Shown here: positions 49,553-64,000 of the stretch, piece after piece
Layout: each line of letters begins with the position of its first letter
How positions within the stretch are numbered: position 1 is the first letter of the stretch
Source of the DNA: Odontocerum albicorne
Taxonomy: Eukaryota; Arthropoda; Insecta; Trichoptera; Odontoceridae
Length of the DNA stretch: 64,000 nt
Assembly: GCA_949825065.1 (NCBI GenBank)
Contig: OX463849.1
Span: 28,198,043-28,262,042 of the forward strand
Direction: 5' to 3'
Notes under the pieces: model-generated
What the model was told of the DNA's origin: nothing
Seen by the model: only the letters and a program-made list of their open reading frames with translations
Database searches by the model: none
Translations under genes and position numbers: made by a program

Positions 49553-50410
49553 TCAAAGATCACAAATATAATATAATGTTCTCCCAGCTATAGGAATGTT
49601 GTCGTGAGAATGCGGACCTAAGTGTTTACTAGTTGCCGCGACTATTGCCAGATCCGCAGACTTGGTCTGAATATCATAAAGGCGGAGGGGAGGACACCTC
49701 AGAATATTTTCAAAATACTCCTTCAGTCTCTCTTTGACCGGCTCAATGTGAGAAATCATATTTCCATTCTGACAGACCTTTGTTCCACCAAGTTATCGTA
49801 AGATTTCTTAACTCATTTACAGTGGCAGCTGCTTTAGCATTTGCATTTAGTGATCAAAGATAACTCCAAAGCGGCTAACTTTCAATGAAATATCACCCAA
49901 ATACTGTGAACTTAAAAATACTGTTTGATGTCTCTGTTGTCTGCTCGCCTACACTCAAACTATCCTATATTTAAGTATTAGACAACAAAGGTTACTGAGA
50001 TCTCAGAAATGCGCTGCTCATTAGGATAGGTGTGGCCAGTGGTGCTGCTTACATCAAAATGGGCATATGGAGCTTCTTAGTATTCAAAACAAAGTGAAGC
50101 CCACCTATTTTGCTACGCAGTTTTGGCATGCGAACAAAAGCCAAAAGATAAACCTCAGTTTTGAGAACATATACTTAAGAAGGATGAAAATTGTTCAGTT
50201 CATCTTCAGACACAATAGCAGCCTAAAATCACCATGATACGAATATCCATGGCACTGAAGGTGGTTGGTATCTGATAGCTGGCCAAGAGTTGCGTTGTTT
50301 TATAACCCACTAGAATAGACAAAACAAACACCCTTCTTATAGTATACAATGGAATTAAAGTAAGATTTGTAGCCTTGACATAGTGGGAAAATGTCAAGTG
50401 TCGGGCTACA
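49553..50410 (-). pseudogene. possible LINE remnant
   Basis: Minus frame VKERLKEYFENILRCPPLR resembles the ORF2 segment before reverse transcriptase in non-LTR elements. The rest of the interval shows no clear motif. Confidence 0.35.
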
Positions 50411-50689
50411 GATTGACCTGAACCTTTTTATTTTTATTTGAAAGCATGTCGTGGAATGTGTTTTTACTACATCGAAAACATAATTTCATATTATGAGATA
50501 TACTCGTACAAGTACATTTATATTTGTGTATGATTCTCCTACGCAGCTGTCAACCAACTTTCAAATAGGAGACTAAATTTAGAGAAATTGACAGCCCATG
50601 ATAGTGAGAAGTGTCTGTACAGTCTTTTTAACTGATGAACTAAATTCAAGGAAATAGGATAAAGCCAAGAGTGAGAAACAGAAAATGAT

Positions 50690-51140
50690 CAATCCTGGGG
50701 ATTGGTTAGCAGCAAAGCCCTGCATCTCCTTCTCCACTCCGCTCGGTCTTCAGCAATCCTCTTGAGCTCTGTATAGGAGGTGCTGTCCATATCGTGGCAT
50801 ATTTGCTCCACATACTCCCGGCGAGGGGGCCCTCTGCCAATCGATCCATCCAGTATATTGTGCAGGAGATTTTCATGTCGCAGCATATGACCCATCCATT
50901 CTGCACGCCTTTCCTATATGGTATTTGACAGGTGCCTGGTTTCTTCGATCCTACTGAGAACCTCGTCATTTGTAATGTGGTCTCTCCAGGAAATCCTTAG
51001 GATTCGTCTATAGGTCCACATCTCGAAGGCCTCCAATCTTTTTCGATCCCTTTTTCCTATGCACCATGTCTCGCAACCATACATCAAAATACTCCATACA
51101 TATGTTTTGACCAATTGCTTGCGGAGCTTCAGGTCCATGT
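50690..51140 (-). pseudogene. LINE RT C-terminus (RTE-like)
   Basis: DLKLRKQLVKTYVWSILMYG, CETWCIGKRDRKRLEAFEMW and RRILRISWRDHITNDEVLSR, then after a frame change WVICCDMKISCTI / GHMLRHENLLHNILDGSIGR and GPPRREYVEQI. Same general family as 37050-37815 but a different lineage. Confidence 0.85.
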
Positions 51141-51149
51141 CGTTGGATT

Positions 51150-52730
51150 CGAGAATCTGTGATTTCTTATCACGTATTAATCAATTATAAAGGTTCAAAA
51201 GGTAATAAATAAAACTACAAGACATATTTTTAAATACTTTTTTACACATCTATGTATTTACAACATTTTTGTTGAGAAATTTTACAACATTTCTTACATT
51301 CTAATTAACATTATCCCAAACCACAATTATATAACTATGCATACAGCCAACAGGTGTGTATACCCTTACGTACACAATGGATAACATTTCAATTAACATT
51401 TGCAATGGGTCAATGGAGCGAATTGAATTTCTATGAATAACAACACGGCCTTCTCACCAACGCCAATGATATTTGAAGAAGACATCGCCTCAAATTCAGC
51501 AAAATAAATATGTACAACATCTCTGTTTGAGTGATGTTACAATACAATGGAGTGTCAATAGATTTACTTTGGTGCAAGCAAGGCGAGATGCTGCTATCTT
51601 TCTCAAATACATTGGCACAGACAAATCAGACCGATGCGCATCAACTATTTCTGATGTTGGCAATATCATGAAATCAATAACTTTTTGTCAAGAAGTTATA
51701 CTAAGTTTTTTATAAGTGATTTGTTTATTTTAAACAAGTATTGTCCAACTATGAATATTTCAATAATACAATTAGTGAAAGCTAAATATGTAGTAATTTT
51801 TACATAAAATTTAAACATAGTTGTAATTAACACATTGAGAATACAATATTTCGTAAGAGTTAATACTTTATAGAAAAATCATTAAACATTTTTTTTTCGA
51901 AGCTAAATTTAACTGTAAAAACCAATATATATTTTTTTAAGAACATCAATAGGAATGTACATGAAAATATATTTAATATATAATAAATATTGATTTAAAT
52001 TCTCAATAATCGATTTAACATTTCATATACATTTTACTCAAAAGCGAAAATCCTTACTATTTATCAAGCACATAACAAACTACATAATTCAAGCAATACT
52101 CGAACAACAGTGTACCTAATACTAACCATAAAAATAATCAATTATTTTACATCCAAAGCGCTTATGAATGAATTGCTTTTCGAAGTTTTAAGACAAAATT
52201 TATGTACGTTAGTAATTAAAACTCGAAAAATAAATTAAAGCTGTGGTTTGACTTTTAGCGATACATGTAAAATTTAAGGGATTACTCTAAAAATACTTTT
52301 TTGTCACTCTACAAAATCGATAATCGGCGATATACAATAGAAGCATTTATTGCGTTTACATGACGCATTGTCCAATCCATATGTCATAATTTTTTTCTAC
52401 AGAAACAACATATTCTTTGACTAAGAATTTTGCCATTGAATTAAAATAGGGATCATTATAAAATAAAAATGCTTCATTGCTATTAATAATAAGTGCATTA
52501 AAACGTGGAACATGATTTTGATTAACGTTATGATTTTGATTTTCGTATCAGACAACGTAAAACGTTTCGAATCTACATTCTTTACAATAATTCGTAATTT
52601 TCCTAACATTAGAACACGATTCGTGTTCATCTAATTGATATGAAAGAATAAGCCGACTTCCTTTTAAATTTATCAACAATTAAATACATACAATGATTAT
52701 TGAACTTTTAACATTTGGGATAAGTAATAT
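51150..52730. other. intergenic between unc79 and V-ATPase E
   Basis: AT-rich. An 80-codon plus frame at 51473-51715 (SDRCASTISDVGNIMKSITF) is unrecognised and may be chance. No RNA gene seen. Confidence 0.6.
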
Positions 52731-52731
52731 T

Positions 52732-52737
52732 TTTATT
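52732..52737 (-). promoter_or_regulatory. candidate poly(A) signal of V-ATPase E
   Basis: AATAAA on the minus strand, 110 nt after the stop codon. Common by chance in AT-rich DNA, so only position supports it. Confidence 0.4.
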
Positions 52738-52846
52738 TAATAACAAAGAGTGACTCTAAGCATGGCTACAGATAAATAATGTGATCAATAGATGATATAG
52801 GTTATAAATAAAGATAAAGGAGGGGTGTGGGGAAGAGGCAGATGGC

Positions 52847-60672
<7,826 letters not shown>

Positions 60673-61439
60673 GGTGATTTATTTATGGTTTCTGTTCGGT
60701 TAAATTGAAGAAACAAGCTTTATTAAAGCTAGGAGAAGACAGACAAGTTAACGCCTAAAGTAAATCCACCACACAAGAGCAGCAGTTCAATGAAATGATC
60801 ATATGATTTGATAGTACTACGTAGGTCAAAATTCAAGATACGCACTATTGTTGTGCGGAGAAAAACCATTATGCTGTATATGGCTGTAGTAATACAGCGC
60901 AATAAATCTTTGTCTGATTTAAAGCAAAATGTTGGGAATTATTTATTTGAAAGATTTATCTTGGACAAATAGGGAAAAATCGTGTTTTATTATTTCTTCT
61001 TGTTGTTTTAATTTTGGTTGTTTTTGTATTTGTGTTTCTGTGTATTTTTTGTTTTAATTTTAATTTTTATTCTTATGATTGTGTGCGGCATACTGTGGGA
61101 TGAATAGTTTTGGTCTTTCTGGAGTGATGATGTGTGAGGAGTTGAATTTCGCAAGATGTTTCCAGTTGTAGTTGAGTGTCACTGTTTGTCAGGTTGATGA
61201 GAGCGTGCAACGGGGTTTTGTTTTTGTGTAATCAAAAATCGGAAAGAAGTATCGATTTATTTTTTTATGCTAAATATCCTCAGTGAGATACAGGCAAAAG
61301 CCTAGTTCACTGGGGATACGACAAATGAAAGGCAACAAACCCAGATCCATTAAAATTGTATGTCCAAATCAAATTACCTGTTGTTTTTTCGCAAATTGTG
61401 TATATTTCTTATCATGTGTAATAATAAATAAAATAAAAA

Positions 61440-61648
61440 ATTATATTGTATAACACTTTCGTTGTACAGACCACAACTCGGCAGGTTTACTACCATGATG
61501 CAATCTCTTCTAACCAACCATAAAGATGTTTTAAATAGGCCTTCAATAAAAACTATACTGGAATCCTTTTTTTAATGGGCACCAGTGAGAATCAAACCCA
61601 TAACCTCCAGGCTGGAAGACAGGTGTTTAACCAACTTGGTCACGAAGG
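61440..61648 (-). repeat. tRNA-derived SINE (family S, short form), best copy
   Basis: Minus strand: TGACCAAGTTGGTTAAACAC (A box) and GGGTTTGATTCTCACTGG (B box), then body with GGTTGGTTAGAAGAGATTGC and CCTGCCGAGTTGTGG. Its body is shared with the longer, head-less copies. Confidence 0.72.
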
Positions 61649-61919
61649 TCATGTTGCCTTTGATAAGTAAATTTTCACATATCTGATGTACTCAATATGT
61701 TAAAACATTACGATAAAAACAAAAACTCTATGGATACGTAAATATCGCTTAAATTTTGTGATAAGCATTTTTTTATCAAGGATCAAATTTTATTTATTTA
61801 AAAAAAATGAATTGCGAATTTCATCAGGAGTGTATTCAAGGGTTCAGGGCGACAATGACAACACAACAAAATAAGTTTTCAATTTTATTTGAATATAGAA
61901 ACATTACAGTCGGGCGGCA

Positions 61920-62511
61920 GCAGTTCAGATAGGTTAGCCGTGTTGACACGAGAATGGCGCTAGGACGACTCGAGGTGGGTGGTAATACTCGTCCGGGCAG
62001 GAAGGCACGGCGACTCTAGCAGGGGACAACGCTGGTCCAGGTAGAATGGCAGAGCGGCTCCAGGCAGCGGTAATACTGGTCCGGGTGGGATGGTAGAGTG
62101 GCTCTAGATGGGTGGACATGCTAGTCCAGGCTGGACGGCGAGGTGGCTCTAGCAGGCGGTAACGCTGGTCCGAGTGGGACGGCAGGGTGGCTCTAGGTAT
62201 TAGCAATACTGGTCTTGGCGGATGGCGAAGTGGCTCTAGCATGTGGCAACGCATGTCCAGGCAGGACGAAGGCAGCCGAGGAAGTCCACCCGTGAAGAAA
62301 ACGGGAGAGCTGGAGTGGAGACGTCTTGGCTGGTCGGCTACTGGCTGATGATTGATTTTTGGCTGAAGCTGGAAGTTGTTTATTACCAGCTTGGCGTTGG
62401 TGCAGGCACAACTCTCAGGTGAAGTGAATCCACCCGACACGACAGCCGGGTGAAGAGTGAATCTCTCAGGTGGCAAATCCACCCGGTAAGGCAGCCGGGT
62501 GAAGAGTGAAC
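61920..62511. repeat. GC-rich degenerate minisatellite block
   Basis: Diverged units around GGTGGCTCTAG...GGTCCGGG recur every 55-65 bp over 61960-62260. Then a separate 48-bp direct duplication (CACCCGRYRMGRCAGCCGGG core) lies at 62414-62511. The minus strand stays open for 182 codons, but the frame has no recognised domain. Confidence 0.75.
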
Positions 62512-63218
62512 TAATTCTAGATAGATAGAGACGAGTTCTTTTACTTTAAATCAATTTTTAATACTTTTGCAATTTTTAATTGTGCATTAGGTCTTCATGT
62601 CAGTTATTTGAGGGAATACATTTTCCACTGCTGTGTCATATGTGGGATTGTGTTATTTATCTGTGTATACTTATATTAAGTATTTTGTGTAAGAATTTAT
62701 GAAAAAAAATTACGCTCAATGAGCCTTTGTTTTGCATTTGTATCAGCCATAGTTGGGCATGGTGACTATCTCCAAAGGTGTTCGTGAATTAATTCTGATC
62801 CGGATCCGCCCTTTTATAGCAACCGAGATGCATTTTTGGACAGTGTAAGTGATTCACTTATCGTGTAAAAAATTTACCAACTCGTTGGCACTATCCCGTT
62901 TCCGTGGCTGGAATTGGTGAATCTCATCACGATGGTTGACTGGTAGATGGGTGACTGGCATATGGGCGCATCAAAATATTTCTACGCCTTTTAAATTTTA
63001 CTATTTTTGTATTATATCTGAGTGGCTAACTTCGGTCAAATACTTTTCGTGCCCCTTGGCATTTTTAACAGTCAATTTGATTTTGTATCCTAAAATTACC
63101 AAGCGTACTCATGAGATCTTTTCACTAACCTTACTCAAGAGATATTTTTCGTAAGACGTCATAAACGCTTTAAGATGCTATTGAATTAAGGAATTTCGCA
63201 ATCGATTCAGGATATATT

Positions 63219-63364
63219 TCTGTACCCTAGAGGATAAACAACGGGAGTCACATTTTACCCCAGAGTATAAACGACGTTGCATCATACAATTCATGTATGA
63301 CGCATATGACGTTTATCCGCTAGGGTGCAAAGTGACTTCCGTGGTTTATCCTCTAGAGTACAGA
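63219..63364. mobile_element. short palindromic MITE
   Basis: TCTGTACCCTAGAGGATAAA at the left matches the inverse of the right end for about 65 bp with a few differences, leaving a short centre. 146 bp in all, so nearly the whole unit can fold back. Confidence 0.85.
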
Positions 63365-63916
63365 TTTTATCTTGAAAAAAAAACCTCAAGCAGAATACCT
63401 GTGTTTATTAAATATTTATAAGGTTCAAAAACGTGCCTATTGACGAATATAGATAAACTAAAATAAAAACAACGTACATGTCAGTTAAAGTGTTTACATG
63501 ATTTTCTCGCAATCGTGGCTATTTGTAATGTTAGTGTCAGCTTTGCCAAGTGTAGAATTAAAAGTTCTCCATGTCTGTCTAGATGATCTTTCCCTAGCCG
63601 TGAAGGCCTGATCAAATTACATGTATTTTGTTTTATTTGCGATTTTTTTAATTTGAAACATAATAAATATTTTAGCCTATTTGCACATCGGCTCACTGGA
63701 AAATTCACGATAGCCCGCCGGCCCAGTACGCAGCTAGTGGCTAATTATTCATTACTTAATTCTTTATTGTATTTTACTGGTGACATTATCAAATTAGGAG
63801 TTAGCTACTGTGAATTATATACAAGTTATACAATCTTGATGATGAGGTGAGAAAATATGGATTTTAATTTCAAAAACTCATCGGCCCCAGATCAGGATTG
63901 TTATACTAAAAAACAA

Positions 63917-64000
63917 GTAAGGTGGTCCCTGTGACGTTTGAAATTTAATGTCTCAAAGAGATGGGGTAAAATCGTTTTTTACAAATCGAATCGTTTTTTT
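63917..64000. mobile_element. MITE family F end, cut by the window edge
   Basis: GGTCCCTGTGACGTTTGAAA and GTCTCAAAGAGATGGGGTAA match the terminal part of 38139-38690 (inverted) and 34790-34820. Confidence 0.75.

Noticed and set aside
61934..62482. 182-codon proline/arginine-rich protein
   Set aside because: The frame follows degenerate DNA repeats and has no recognisable domain. Other frames there are also open because of the GC content.

Overview
The window looks like AT-rich nuclear DNA from an arthropod, probably an insect. The genes have many introns with GT-AG junctions, the introns are long, and the proteins match conserved animal families. The DNA between exons is crowded with mariner, hAT, pogo-like, Penelope-like, R1-like and RTE-like remnants, tRNA-derived SINEs and minisatellites. 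I could not narrow the order or species.

Two protein-coding genes can be supported, both on the minus strand. (1) unc79 is the large scaffold subunit of the NALCN sodium-leak channel complex. It fills roughly 1-47.0 kb and runs from a start codon at 46903 down past the left edge. I could place 16 coding exons and check the reading phase across every junction except one. Between exon 6 (35853-36038) and exon 7 (34198-34450) the phases do not join, and the cysteine-rich part of the family is absent. A 200-N assembly gap at 35515-35714, bordered by an AT dinucleotide run, lies exactly there. (2) The V-ATPase subunit E gene (Vha26/ATP6V1E) is complete at 52847-60672: five exons, 681 nt, 226 residues. 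The two proteins have no direct functional link that the sequence shows.

Layout: 1-2.0 kb mariner and LINE remnants; 2.0-10.3 kb unc79 exons 16-12 with three transposons between them; 10.3-18.8 kb and 19.0-26.5 kb two long AT-rich introns either side of exon 11; 25-29.8 kb a cluster of repeats around exons 10 and 9, including an inverted pair of nested repeats and a Penelope-like element; 30.3-33.3 kb an exactly delimited hAT element inside a 44-bp minisatellite; 33.5-47 kb unc79 exons 8-1 and a TATA-type promoter candidate; 47-52.8 kb intergenic DNA with LINE and mariner pieces; 52.8-60.7 kb V-ATPase E; 60.7-64 kb SINE, a GC-rich minisatellite block and small palindromic MITEs.

I found no convincing new multi-gene system. 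The most informative observations concern mobile DNA: two transposons sitting 21 and 36 nt from unc79 splice acceptors, a perfect 67-bp hairpin inside the hAT element, inverted terminal arms with a hammerhead-like core in the Penelope-like element, an empty-site/filled-site pair for a pogo-like element, and the missing unc79 exons at the assembly gap.
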